64,000 nt of DNA from Syntrophorhabdaceae bacterium (GTDB lineage Bacteria; Desulfobacterota; Syntrophorhabdia; Syntrophorhabdales; Syntrophorhabdaceae): positions 21,296 through 85,295 of the forward strand of contig DASXUJ010000088.1 in NCBI GenBank assembly GCA_036504895.1, read 5' to 3'. Below are positions 1 through 8,369 of the stretch, one piece after another. Below the pieces are notes generated by a model. That model did no database searches. It saw only the letters and a program-made list of their open reading frames with translations, and had not been told where the DNA came from. Numbering within the stretch: the stretch's first letter is position 1; every line of letters starts with the position of its first letter. The position numbers and the translations under genes were made by a program.

Positions 1-299
1 AGGAGGATCACCTGGTAATCCCTGAACATGGCATGGAGCATGGAGATGAAGGTATGGACCACGGTATCGAAATACTTGTGGCTGATGGTGGGAAGGATCA
101 CGAGCCGAACACCCTTATAAAAGGGCTCCGGGTAATGTATGATGTTCGACCGCCCGTAGACGGTCACTTCGTGGCCCCGTTCGACCAGACGCAAGGAAAG
201 CTCCTCCGCAAAAGTCTCGAATCCTCCGTAACATGCCGGAATGCCGCGGGTACCTATTATGGCAACCTTCAATGGGCGACTCTTATTTTCTTTTTTCAA
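1..299 (-). CDS. Glycosyltransferase, DUF1972/GT4 type (3' end cut by window edge)
   Basis: The minus strand encodes the first ~99 residues of a glycosyltransferase; the rest lies outside the window. The conserved opening IIGTRGIPACYGGFE near residue 14 is the nucleotide-sugar-side Rossmann start typical of DUF1972 glycosyltransferases, which are often rhamnosyl- or other hexosyltransferases of polysaccharide pathways. It is followed by EELSLRLVERGHEVTVYGR, the usual second strand. A TTG at 299 with the SD-like GAAGGGG upstream is the favoured start; a second TTG at 272 would give a more typical short N-terminus, and an in-frame stop lies just upstream of the first. It reads in the same direction as the exopolysaccharide operon but is separated from it by a plus-strand acyltransferase. 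The donor and acceptor sugars cannot be told. Confidence 0.85.
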   Translation of the reverse strand, partial: MKKENKSRPLKVAIIGTRGIPACYGGFETFAEELSLRLVERGHEVTVYGRSNIIHYPEPFYKGVRLVILPTISHKYFDTVVHTFISMLHAMFRDYQVIL

Positions 300-359
300 A
301 TTTCCCCTTCACGAACGTGCGGAACGATAGGAAATACTTACTCTATGGGCCCTTTAAAG

Positions 360-560
360 TCAAGGTTTTTCGGGCTTGCGCGTCCCCTCTCCCGCGGGCG
401 CGGCAAGAAGAGGAATGGCGTTACGGTCTATCATGGAAAGAGCGATATCGGCCCCGCAGGCGTGATCGGAATATTGCGAAAGGCCGAGGGTGAGCCTGCC
501 CGCGCCGCACCCGAAATCGAGTGCCTTACCCGCGCCGACCTTCAGGCCGAAAGAGTCGGT
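360..560 (-). pseudogene. SAM-dependent methyltransferase remnant
   Basis: On the minus strand about 45 residues resemble the SAM-binding start of a class I methyltransferase: KALDFGCGAGRLTLGLSQ (motif I) followed by CGADIALSMI (motif II/acidic loop region). The likeness stops on both sides: upstream the frame runs into sequence antisense to the acyltransferase, and downstream it degenerates and ends at 360. No catalytic or substrate domain is left, so this is read as a fragment left by deletion at the edge of the polysaccharide locus. A short genuine protein cannot be excluded, but the sharp loss of similarity argues against it. Confidence 0.55.
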
Positions 561-618
561 CTTCAAACGATTTTTCCTTGACAATACCGGTCTTTTATAA
601 TGAAGTATAGACTCGGAA

Positions 619-1608
619 ATGGCAAGAAACGGATATATACCGGAAATGCGGGTGAGCCGTGGCATCGGTATAATCCTCGTGACCCTGGGACATAGCGAAC
701 CGATCAGGTCCGTATTTCCTCTCTTGTTTTCAGTCATCTATGCCTTTCACATGCCTCTATTTTTCTTTCTTTCCGGTTTTTTTTCCCTGAAGGACCGGCA
801 GGCGCGATCCCTGTCGGAATGGATCAGGGTAACCGGGAGAAGCCTCCCCGGTCTGATCATACCTTATATTTGCGTCAGCCTTCTTTTCAGCCTGCTCAAA
901 TATTTCGTTCCCCACCTGGCGGTCCGTCCGGTTGTCCCCACGCGACTTTTTTTCGACATCCTCGTCTTTCCCGCCCAGAACCCTGCGCGCTTCCTCTGGT
1001 TCCTTTATGTGATTATCATTCTGCGCGCCCTGACGCCCCTTCTTGCCGCCGCCAACCCCTATTTCATAATCGCGGCCCTTCTCATTCCTCAGGTGTTCGA
1101 GCCTGATATCCCCCTTTTCGGAACGAGCCTGATCCTCCACTACGGGATGTTCTATTGCCTGGGGATGCTTGTTTCCACGGTCCAGGAGCAGTTCCTCGCC
1201 CTATTGAAGAAGCAATGGCTCCCTCCGGCGGCCCTTCTGTTTTTTGCAGCCGGTTATATACTCTTCGTGAAAACCGGGTGGTTCCTTTTGCCCTTGAGCA
1301 ACGCCTTATGGGGCATCATCTTCACTCTTTCCGTCTGTTTCTGCTACAGCAGGTTTCTTCCGCGGAAAATATTGGAGACCGCGGGGACCTACTCGTTTTC
1401 CCTTTACCTTCTTCAGTATTTCTTCATATTTCCGGTCTACCTGCTCCTTGCCAGGTCCATTTCACTGCCGGGGCCCTGGATCGTGCCATGTACGTTCGCG
1501 GCAGGCCTGGCAGGTCCGCTTTTCATGATTTTCTATGTCTTCCCCCACAGCAGGGTCCTCTCCCTTCTCCTGAGCGGGAACGAAAAAATGCCCGCCAGGC
1601 AGCAATAA
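619..1608 (+). CDS. Acyltransferase family 3 membrane protein
   Basis: A 329-residue multi-pass membrane protein of the acyltransferase 3 family, which transfers acetyl or other acyl groups from the cytoplasm to sugars of exported polysaccharides. The family signature RGIGIILVTLGHS near residues 15-27 contains the catalytic histidine, and FFLSGFF follows at about 50. About nine to ten hydrophobic helices fill the rest. The length is close to the family norm of 330-360, so the ATG at 619 is plausible although its ribosome site is weak; a TATAAT-like box lies at 596-601. It is the only plus-strand gene in this polysaccharide region and ends 10 bp from the convergent glucanase gene. It probably O-acylates the neighbouring exopolysaccharide; this is inferred from position only. 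Confidence 0.85.
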   Translation: MARNGYIPEMRVSRGIGIILVTLGHSEPIRSVFPLLFSVIYAFHMPLFFFLSGFFSLKDRQARSLSEWIRVTGRSLPGLIIPYICVSLLFSLLKYFVPHLAVRPVVPTRLFFDILVFPAQNPARFLWFLYVIIILRALTPLLAAANPYFIIAALLIPQVFEPDIPLFGTSLILHYGMFYCLGMLVSTVQEQFLALLKKQWLPPAALLFFAAGYILFVKTGWFLLPLSNALWGIIFTLSVCFCYSRFLPRKILETAGTYSFSLYLLQYFFIFPVYLLLARSISLPGPWIVPCTFAAGLAGPLFMIFYVFPHSRVLSLLLSGNEKMPARQQ

Positions 1609-1618
1609 CGTTTTCCGC

Positions 1619-4003
1619 CTACTTCCGGGCAGCGAGATACCCCCATGCGAAGGCATTGGGAGCGATGGTCTGGTGCACGGTAAATTCACACATCATGGGG
1701 TACCAGAACACGTCCCAGTAATTCTCGATCACCGGCCAGCTCGCGGCCGCGGGAAAACAGAAGTTCCCCGCGTACATGTGAAGCGGGTTCTGGGGTCCTC
1801 CCAAATGATCGACATCTAAGGGTCCCTCCACCGTAAGCCCGGGGGGCGGCGCCTGCCGGGTGACCCTCGAATCCATGTGGAGCACGTGGCGGGGATAGGC
1901 ATGGCCCACTCCGGTCGTATAACAGAGGTTGAGGGGGTTGGCGCCGGCTCCGGTCTGGGCCGCGAGCACCACGGCGGAAAGATACTCTTTTTTCCCCGTA
2001 ATAATGTGGGCCCGTATGACGGAGAGAGAGTCGGGGACGGTAAAAGTACCTGCGAAGGCAGGTCTCCACGGCTCCTTCATCCAGCGGTAGCCTGTCTTCG
2101 TCTGGCTCTGGATGCGTGCATCCGCGTCGGCAATGATGGCGCTCACACAATTGCGCTTTAAAGAAGGATTCATTCCCGGCCGGTCCGTCCCCTGATAGAC
2201 CCATGCCGCCTCCGACTGGTCGTGGCGTTTATGGATTGAAAGGGGAGTGCCGCCGGCCCCGAAGACCGTGGTTGCCTGAAAAAGGTCGTGCCATCCGCGG
2301 TCTCCCGTGGTACGGAAAAGTTCGGCAGAGGCAAGGTTTCTCATGTCCTTCACCTGGTGGTAAGGATAGGAGAGGTTATAACGCTCTTTCAGCTCCCTCT
2401 CCGCCCATGTCATGGCACGCAGCGCGCTCTCCCGGTATCGGCGGGCGAGATCGGGGCTCTGCTTTCCCAGCACATGGGCGGCCCGGGCGGCCGCGCCTGC
2501 ATAACTGTAGCTCGACCAGACATCGGGCGCGTAGGACATGACGTCGTGGGTCTCCTGCCAGCTCGCCTCTCCATACTTCGGATGACCCGCGGACTCTATG
2601 CCGCCCCGCACGCCGCCGTCCTCCGTCATAATCCTTCCGAAGAAATCGATCGACCAGAGGGCCTCCTGCATCAGGTCCGGCAGGGCCTGGTGATCCGTAG
2701 GGATATTCAGCTTGAGACGGTCGAAGTAGGAAGGAAAGAGGCTCCAGAGGTCCATGAGCAGCCGCGCGACGTCAAGGTGCTGGATGCGGCGGTCCCAGTC
2801 CCCCGCGTCACAGTAGCCGCCCCAGGCGTTCGGGAGGGTTCGTCCCGTTTTATCGAGGAGAAGGGAGGTAAAGGCGTCGTTCCCTTCTTTGAGGCCGTTG
2901 CCCGTCTCCATCAGCGGCATCTTTGATTCATAGACCTTTACCCCGTCTTCGGGATTGAAATTTCTCGGCCGTTCAAAGGTGGTATAAGGCGGACCTATCT
3001 TAATGCCGCTTCTTTGGTGATAAAGGCCCCGGGCCGAAACGTAAAAGGCTTTTGCCCACGCGTCCGGGGCGATATTGAAGGCATAGGAGCAGCCCACGCC
3101 CTCCACGTATATCCTGTAGGCGCCCGTCCTGGTCACGCTGCTGAAATCGAGGGAATAGACATCGGTCCCGTTGAAATTCCGGTTGTAGGCGTCTTCATTT
3201 TTTTCCGATGCGGCTTTTGACAGCCTTATGTCCCCTTCGTAGACCGTCTCTCCCGTGCCCTGGTCCAGGAGAAAGAACTTTTTGACCCCCCTGTAATCCA
3301 TGGGTCCACCGCTTCCCATCCAGAGGGAGAGAAATGCCACCTTTGAAGGATCGTCCGGCCGGAACCCTATATGGCTCACATGGACCGCCTCGCTTCTCAT
3401 TACGCGGGGATCGAAGGTGAATTTCCGGTCGGGGAGATTATGCATTTTGAGGGAAAGCGTGTAATTTCTCCCGGCTTTCAGCGGTGAAGGGAACCTGAGG
3501 TAGAGCCGGTGCTCCATGGGCGCGTCGAACCCGCCGGCCACCCTCGCCAGGTCGGTGGGCTTGCTCTTCCTGTATACCGTGGAGGGAGAGACGCCTCTCG
3601 AGTAGTCGGGGTCATCGGATGAGGTGACGACATAGGTCTCTTTAAGGTCCGAAAGCCTCGTGTCGAGCTTTTCCCCCGCGACCCGGTCGAGGGTCATCAC
3701 TTTCGTGGAATTGCAGATGAGGGCGCCTATGGTCTTTCCCCCTTGTTTTATCCAGGTATTGCCCGATTCGTCCCGGAAAGGGGAGCCCTCCAACTCGCGC
3801 GAGTAGGGTTTTTGCATGCCATAATCGACGGCGCCCGCCTCGAGGGTAAGGCCGAGTACCCCGTCGGACACGGGTCCTATCTCCACGAGCCTGGGAGCGG
3901 CGCCCTGCTCCGCAGTCGTTTCCTGTCTGCCCGCTCCGCAAAAGGCGAGAAAAAGGCACATGCCCAACAAAATGCAAGAAATGGAGCGGCGTTTCATCGT
4001 CAC
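1619..4003 (-). CDS. Lipoprotein glycoside hydrolase family 9 (cellulase-like)
   Basis: A 794-residue exported glycoside hydrolase of family 9 (endo- or exo-beta-1,4-glucanase fold). The N-terminus has a signal segment ending in LAFCGAG, a probable lipobox. Residues ~195-310 form the immunoglobulin-like N-terminal domain (VSHIGFRPDDPSKVAFLS matches the VNQxGYxPxxxK start). The (alpha/alpha)6 catalytic part begins about 320; GGYCDAGDWDRR near 398 carries the base/nucleophile-water aspartates and MCEFTVHQ near 771 has the expected acid glutamate. The start is GTG 4003 or ATG 3997; the GTGA overlap with the upstream stop argues for translational coupling. As the last gene of the exopolysaccharide operon it probably trims or edits a beta-glucan-containing polymer at the envelope. 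Substrate not proven. Confidence 0.85.
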   Translation of the reverse strand: MTMKRRSISCILLGMCLFLAFCGAGRQETTAEQGAAPRLVEIGPVSDGVLGLTLEAGAVDYGMQKPYSRELEGSPFRDESGNTWIKQGGKTIGALICNSTKVMTLDRVAGEKLDTRLSDLKETYVVTSSDDPDYSRGVSPSTVYRKSKPTDLARVAGGFDAPMEHRLYLRFPSPLKAGRNYTLSLKMHNLPDRKFTFDPRVMRSEAVHVSHIGFRPDDPSKVAFLSLWMGSGGPMDYRGVKKFFLLDQGTGETVYEGDIRLSKAASEKNEDAYNRNFNGTDVYSLDFSSVTRTGAYRIYVEGVGCSYAFNIAPDAWAKAFYVSARGLYHQRSGIKIGPPYTTFERPRNFNPEDGVKVYESKMPLMETGNGLKEGNDAFTSLLLDKTGRTLPNAWGGYCDAGDWDRRIQHLDVARLLMDLWSLFPSYFDRLKLNIPTDHQALPDLMQEALWSIDFFGRIMTEDGGVRGGIESAGHPKYGEASWQETHDVMSYAPDVWSSYSYAGAAARAAHVLGKQSPDLARRYRESALRAMTWAERELKERYNLSYPYHQVKDMRNLASAELFRTTGDRGWHDLFQATTVFGAGGTPLSIHKRHDQSEAAWVYQGTDRPGMNPSLKRNCVSAIIADADARIQSQTKTGYRWMKEPWRPAFAGTFTVPDSLSVIRAHIITGKKEYLSAVVLAAQTGAGANPLNLCYTTGVGHAYPRHVLHMDSRVTRQAPPPGLTVEGPLDVDHLGGPQNPLHMYAGNFCFPAAASWPVIENYWDVFWYPMMCEFTVHQTIAPNAFAWGYLAARK

Positions 4004-4557
4004 TGCGACGATGCCCCCGGCCCCCTCAGCTCGTCTTCAAAAAGAGTGAAGGGTGTATCCGGCAAAGGCACCTGCTCTTCGCACCGGACCACGGCTTCCG
4101 CAGCCCAGTAACAGGTATTCTCGTTGACCAGCCTCAGGGGGACCATTCGGTAAATATATCCGCTGCAATTAAACTCCGGCAGGGGCCCCGATTTCATTAA
4201 GGCCTCGTCGGGACTGCGCTTGATCAGCTCTAAGTCATATCCGCAGTTGAAGACCGGGGTTCTCCGCTCGAGGACCCTGAATTTCTTTTCCCCCAGTAGT
4301 TTGAGGTACTCCACGTGCAATTGGTCCGGATGAAGGTCCACGCTGGGAAGGGCCACCACGTTCCCCGATTCCATGCCGGGCTTATAGGTGCGTGACTCAT
4401 GGGAATAGAGGTAACAGACTCGTTCGATGAGGTAGGGCTGGACCACGGCGAAGGAGGCCTTTCCCACATAGCATTGGCCGCCGAAGGCAAAAGAGAAAAA
4501 CCCGGAGATAAAGATGAGAGACGGAACCAGGGCGCCGATGCCCTTAGGATTGAACAT
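4000..4557 (-). CDS. Secreted protein of unknown function
   Basis: A 185-residue protein that I do not recognise. It starts with a hydrophobic segment (about residues 8-26) that looks like a signal peptide or anchor, followed by a globular part with six cysteines (around residues 29, 48, 104, 130, 148 and 159), compatible with disulfides outside the cytoplasm. No catalytic motif is apparent. It overlaps the methyltransferase upstream by 14 bp and the GH9 gene downstream by 4 bp, so it is an integral member of the exopolysaccharide operon and probably acts in the periplasm with the glucanase. This is inference from gene order and signal sequence. Confidence 0.7.
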   Translation of the reverse strand: MFNPKGIGALVPSLIFISGFFSFAFGGQCYVGKASFAVVQPYLIERVCYLYSHESRTYKPGMESGNVVALPSVDLHPDQLHVEYLKLLGEKKFRVLERRTPVFNCGYDLELIKRSPDEALMKSGPLPEFNCSGYIYRMVPLRLVNENTCYWAAEAVVRCEEQVPLPDTPFTLFEDELRGPGASSQ

Positions 4558-5281
4558 TTTGTCTCACTCCCGTCACCGCGTCCCGGCGCACCGGGGCCGC
4601 TTCTTTTGTTGCCACGAGGATACAATCGGTTTCATTGGCATCGACCTTTCCCAGACTTAGAAGTTTTAGAAGCATGCCCGCTCCGGAAAAAAAGAAGTCG
4701 ACGGTCCGGAAACGATCACGCCAATTCTTCTGGACCGGTCCCTCGTAGAGGCGAAAATAATTTACAAGAAATCCCTGGGCCTCTAAGAATTTTTTTAGGT
4801 GTCGGGGCTCGATAAAGGGGCGGACATAGGTGGGGAACTGCCCGTCGCCCTCCCGGTCGCCCATGACCACACGGTAAAATAGGACGTGGAACCAGTAGGG
4901 CGTGAACTTGGTCACCAGTCCCTTCACGGAGAGGAGGTTCGGGAATGCGAGAATAAGGACCCCTTGTTCTTTCAGGGTTTTTGTGAAATTCATCACTGCT
5001 TTTTCGGGTCTCGACAGGTGCTCCAGCACGTTCCAGCAGATGACCGCATCAAAAGTCGCCTCGGGCAGGGGATAGGTTTCAAGATCGCCCACTATCCTTT
5101 CCTGGATAGAAGAGTTTCTTTCCAGCCGTTGCGCGGAGATGTCGATGCCCACTGTTTTCTCCGTTCCCCTGATGCGGATGTGGCTCATGGAGCCGCATCC
5201 CGCTTCGAGGAGGACCAGGGGTGGCTTATCTTTAAAGATATTCCCGAGGAGACCCTCCAGCTCGCTGAGTTGCTTTTCCAT
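4544..5281 (-). CDS. Class I SAM-dependent methyltransferase
   Basis: A 245-residue methyltransferase. Motif I is LLEAGCGSMSHI (about residues 24-35), the ribose-binding acid is in VGIDIS, and FDAVICWNVLEHLSRPEKA (about 77-95) is the typical motif after strand 4 of methyltransferase type 11/12 proteins. The C-terminal half has aromatic and hydrophobic segments usual for enzymes acting on lipid-linked or sugar substrates. It lies 24 bp after the GNAT gene and overlaps the next gene, so it belongs to the exopolysaccharide operon and most likely methylates a sugar residue or the growing glycan. The exact substrate is unknown. Confidence 0.85.
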   Translation of the reverse strand: MEKQLSELEGLLGNIFKDKPPLVLLEAGCGSMSHIRIRGTEKTVGIDISAQRLERNSSIQERIVGDLETYPLPEATFDAVICWNVLEHLSRPEKAVMNFTKTLKEQGVLILAFPNLLSVKGLVTKFTPYWFHVLFYRVVMGDREGDGQFPTYVRPFIEPRHLKKFLEAQGFLVNYFRLYEGPVQKNWRDRFRTVDFFFSGAGMLLKLLSLGKVDANETDCILVATKEAAPVRRDAVTGVRQNVQS

Positions 5282-5304
5282 GGGATTCCTTTCCTCTCCC
5301 GCCC

Positions 5305-5919
5305 CTATTGGGAATTCCTTATCTTAAATCTTTTGAGCCGTATCCGGATATACCACCATTGAAGAGGACTCAATAGAGAAGTATACACGGGTTTCGCCCC
5401 GTTGGACAGATAGAAGCTGAGCGCGGCCAACCGGAACGGATCGCTGGTGAGATAGACGGCATCATAATGCTCCCGGCCGAAATAGGCGAGGGTGCGGAAG
5501 CAAAGGGGGTAGGAAAGACCTTTGCCGCGATGAGCGGGCTTGATGATAAACCACATGCCCATCCCGATCTTCTTTCCCTTGGCTGATGCGTCACACGCGC
5601 TGAAACAGCCCGTGAGCTCCTTTCCCCACCATACCCCCGAGGCGGAATCAGGGGTCGCCAGGCGATTGAAAATCTCTTCCCTTATCCTTTCGGCCGTCCA
5701 GACACCGAAATTGCCGTCCGAGTTGAGAAGGCTCGCCCATGCTTCAGCGTCGGCCTCCCGGTCAGGTGAACGGAGGGAATAGCCGTCCGGCGCCGTCCAT
5801 TCTCTCCGGGACAACTCCGCAAGAAGGTCCATTGAGAAAGTGAATTTCACCTGCCGCTGGTAAAACAGGGAAAAAACATTCCTGGTCAAAACCATCAGCC
5901 GTGCGGTTTTACGAGGCAT
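5305..5919 (-). CDS. GNAT family N-acetyltransferase
   Basis: A GNAT acetyltransferase. The acetyl-CoA loop is recognisable as IIKPAHRGKGLSYPL (R-G-K-G-L core) and the preceding strand is KIGMGMWF; the fold ends with the YLSNGAKPVY segment common in GNATs (strand and helix after motif B). I chose ATG 5919 because it overlaps the flippase stop by only 11 bp; the longest open frame begins at 5967 and would overlap much more. The start could also be the ATG at 5895. Such enzymes in polysaccharide clusters N-acetylate an amino sugar made by a nearby aminotransferase, which fits the DegT-type enzyme three genes upstream. Function beyond acetyl transfer is inference. Confidence 0.8.
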   Translation of the reverse strand: MPRKTARLMVLTRNVFSLFYQRQVKFTFSMDLLAELSRREWTAPDGYSLRSPDREADAEAWASLLNSDGNFGVWTAERIREEIFNRLATPDSASGVWWGKELTGCFSACDASAKGKKIGMGMWFIIKPAHRGKGLSYPLCFRTLAYFGREHYDAVYLTSDPFRLAALSFYLSNGAKPVYTSLLSPLQWWYIRIRLKRFKIRNSQ

Positions 5920-7348
5920 AACGCACCTTGAGCTTGGACGCAACTTCACCGAGAAGGCGAATGGCATTCCACGGGAACACCTTCAAAATGAATATGAGCG
6001 CCCCATAGACCACCACGCCTGCGGCCACGTTAAGGAAAAGATGGTCGTCTCCCAGGGGACGGAAATAGAGAATCCCCAGAAGGGTAAGGTTTGCGCCCGC
6101 GATCTTCACCCACGGAGCTGCCTGGAAAGGGTTACCCACATGACGGATCACAAAGACCAGGGTAGTGGAGCTCAAGAATACCTCGCACAGGAGCAGTGCC
6201 CATGCAGAACCTACGAAACTGTACTGCGGAATCCAGAGATAGTTGAGGAGAATGCTTATCACGGCGGCTGCCGCGGTATTCCAGTATGCAAAGTGGACGA
6301 CGCTCATCGAAAGGACCACGGCCGACATGAAGAGCGACAGGAAGACGAGCATGCCCGCCCACATCAGAATGGCTAAGGACGGGGCCGCGGGAACAAAGCT
6401 CTCACCGAAGATAGTCCTGATCAGGACGGGGGCCAGGAAGGTCATCAGTATGGCGAAAGAGACCCCGAAAATCCCCACAAGCTCCATAATCATTACGGAT
6501 ATTCGTTTGAGCGAGGCGAGATCATGCATGGCCTTGGCGGAGAGTATGGGTATAAAGGGGCCCACGAGAATCGCCCCGGCCATGACAAATATCTCGAAGA
6601 ATCGGTAGGAAGCATTGAACATGCCTACGGCGAAGTCGGATTTCATGGCTGCGAGCATGAATATGGGCACCCTGCCGCTCACGATCGTAAAGAATGCAGA
6701 GACCCCCAGGGGAACGGCAAGGACCAATATCTGCTTCATCCGTGCCGGCTCGATGACGAAAGAAGGCTTTATCAGCCTGGAGGTAAAATAATAGGCGGAG
6801 ACGCCGTACACTATGTTCGCGATCAGGAACGCGAGGACGACGGAGAGAAGGTCGCCGGAGAACCCCAGGGCCAAGAGGGAGAGGAGCAGGTAGACTGCCC
6901 CGTAGAGAAGGGACGAGTACATGGAGAGCCAGGGCCTTCTGTGCACCTGGAAGACAGGCTCGAAAAACCTGGCGGAGAGGAAGGGTATAAAAAGGGAGCC
7001 GATGAGAAGGACCAAAAAGAGGTCCTTTCTCATCATGTACCCCGCGATGACCGCAATTGCCACCGATATCAGGCTGAACGCGGTCTTCAGCACGAGAAAG
7101 TTTCCCCAATAGGATTTCTTGTCTCCCTGAACCTGGGCGATATCCTTTCCCAGTACGGAGGTCATGCCGAAATCGGCAAATTGGGTGAAGACGTTCAGAA
7201 ATGTGATCACGTAGGAGTAACGGCCGAAGAATTCCGTCCCTCCCGCCCGTGCAATAAGGACGAAGATGGAGAAATTGACCCCGAAGGTGCACAAACGCCC
7301 CACCGATTGTGCGATCAGGTTGGTGAGATATTGTCGCGCCGTGCTCAT
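5909..7348 (-). CDS. wzx: Polysaccharide flippase (Wzx/MATE-like)
   Basis: A 479-residue integral membrane protein with about 12-14 hydrophobic helices, matching the polysaccharide biosynthesis/flippase family that moves undecaprenyl-linked repeat units across the inner membrane. The N-terminal stretch with LIAQSVGRLCTFGVNF and the RAGGTEFFGRYSYV element is characteristic. A pair of prolines and charged residues in helix regions near residues 210-220 (LAVPLGVSAFFTIVSG) also fit. It sits directly downstream of a glycosyltransferase (12 bp) and overlaps the GNAT gene, within a cluster that also has a Wzy/WaaL-like protein, Wzz and Wza. The gene symbol is by role, not close similarity. Confidence 0.85.
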   Translation of the reverse strand: MSTARQYLTNLIAQSVGRLCTFGVNFSIFVLIARAGGTEFFGRYSYVITFLNVFTQFADFGMTSVLGKDIAQVQGDKKSYWGNFLVLKTAFSLISVAIAVIAGYMMRKDLFLVLLIGSLFIPFLSARFFEPVFQVHRRPWLSMYSSLLYGAVYLLLSLLALGFSGDLLSVVLAFLIANIVYGVSAYYFTSRLIKPSFVIEPARMKQILVLAVPLGVSAFFTIVSGRVPIFMLAAMKSDFAVGMFNASYRFFEIFVMAGAILVGPFIPILSAKAMHDLASLKRISVMIMELVGIFGVSFAILMTFLAPVLIRTIFGESFVPAAPSLAILMWAGMLVFLSLFMSAVVLSMSVVHFAYWNTAAAAVISILLNYLWIPQYSFVGSAWALLLCEVFLSSTTLVFVIRHVGNPFQAAPWVKIAGANLTLLGILYFRPLGDDHLFLNVAAGVVVYGALIFILKVFPWNAIRLLGEVASKLKVRYAS

Positions 7349-7360
7349 ATCCGGGAGAGA

Positions 7361-8368
7361 TTACCAGACCTCTCCGTCCATGACCCTCGTATAGAGCTCG
7401 ACATAATCCCGGGCCATGCGGGCGTCTGAAAAATGCTCCTCCGCGTAAGCCCGGCAGTCCTGGGGCCTCACCTCGTCTATCCGACCGACCGCGGACCTCA
7501 GGCTCTCGACGGAATTACAGAGAAAGCCGTTGACCCCGTGCACAATCTGCTCCGGCACGCCCCCTTCGGCAAATCCTATCACCGGGGTACCCGATGCGAA
7601 AGCCTCGAGCACCACCAGGGGGAAGGCATCAAACCAACGGGGCGTCTGAATGAGGGCCCGTGCATCCCGAAGGTATTTGTTGGTGCCCTGTATCTCGCCG
7701 ATATAGGAGACATTGGGAGAGAACCAGAGGAGCGGCTTCAAGACCGTATGATAGTAGAGCTTGTCTTCAATGTTTCCCGCGATCAGCAATTTTTCGGGTA
7801 TTCTTCTGAAGGCCAGGGCCGCGAGGTGCTGCGCCTTATATCTCGCAATCTTCGAGATATGGATGAAATAATCCTTTTTATCATAACTGTAGTCATACTT
7901 GTCCAGTTCCAGTCCGTATTGCACGTACCGGGTGGCGCCTCCGCATTGCCTTGCATGGGCCGCGCTGCATGCCACCAGGTTTTGCCTCCTGTAATCGGGC
8001 GCCGGGGGAATGCAGGTGGAGATCACGGAAGGGATCTCCGGGTGCCTCAGGACAAAGAGGTTCTGAAAAGACCAGTCGTGGATCACGTCCACCGGGTTCG
8101 CCCTCAGGTACTCCTCCATGGCCGCACAGAGAGGCTCTTCCGATATGACATCCGACGGCCGCCTGATGCCGCTCGGGGCCTTGGAAGGATCGTATCCCGG
8201 CACCTCCACCGTCTTTCCCGAGCAGTAGCTGCCGGGGATGGCGAAAAGGGTGACATCATGACCCGCCTTTACGAGGCCCTCGACGAGAGTATAGACGACC
8301 CGCTCTATGCCTCCATATCCATCGGGAGGCGTTTTTTTAAATACGATCGAGACGACGGCGATCTTCAT
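7361..8368 (-). CDS. Glycosyltransferase family 4
   Basis: A 335-residue GT-B glycosyltransferase. The N-terminal domain starts with KIAVVSIVFKKTPPDGYGGIERVV, in which the GG.ER motif is the acceptor-side glycine loop of GT4 enzymes. The C-terminal donor domain includes TPRWFDAFPLVVLEAFASGTPVIG (about residues 240-263), the EX7E-type nucleotide-sugar site, and ends in the usual amphipathic helix. It begins 1 bp after the aminotransferase stop, so it is co-transcribed and probably coupled. It adds one sugar of the exopolysaccharide repeat; donor specificity cannot be read from sequence. Confidence 0.87.
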   Translation of the reverse strand: MKIAVVSIVFKKTPPDGYGGIERVVYTLVEGLVKAGHDVTLFAIPGSYCSGKTVEVPGYDPSKAPSGIRRPSDVISEEPLCAAMEEYLRANPVDVIHDWSFQNLFVLRHPEIPSVISTCIPPAPDYRRQNLVACSAAHARQCGGATRYVQYGLELDKYDYSYDKKDYFIHISKIARYKAQHLAALAFRRIPEKLLIAGNIEDKLYYHTVLKPLLWFSPNVSYIGEIQGTNKYLRDARALIQTPRWFDAFPLVVLEAFASGTPVIGFAEGGVPEQIVHGVNGFLCNSVESLRSAVGRIDEVRPQDCRAYAEEHFSDARMARDYVELYTRVMDGEVW

Positions 8369-8369
8369 T

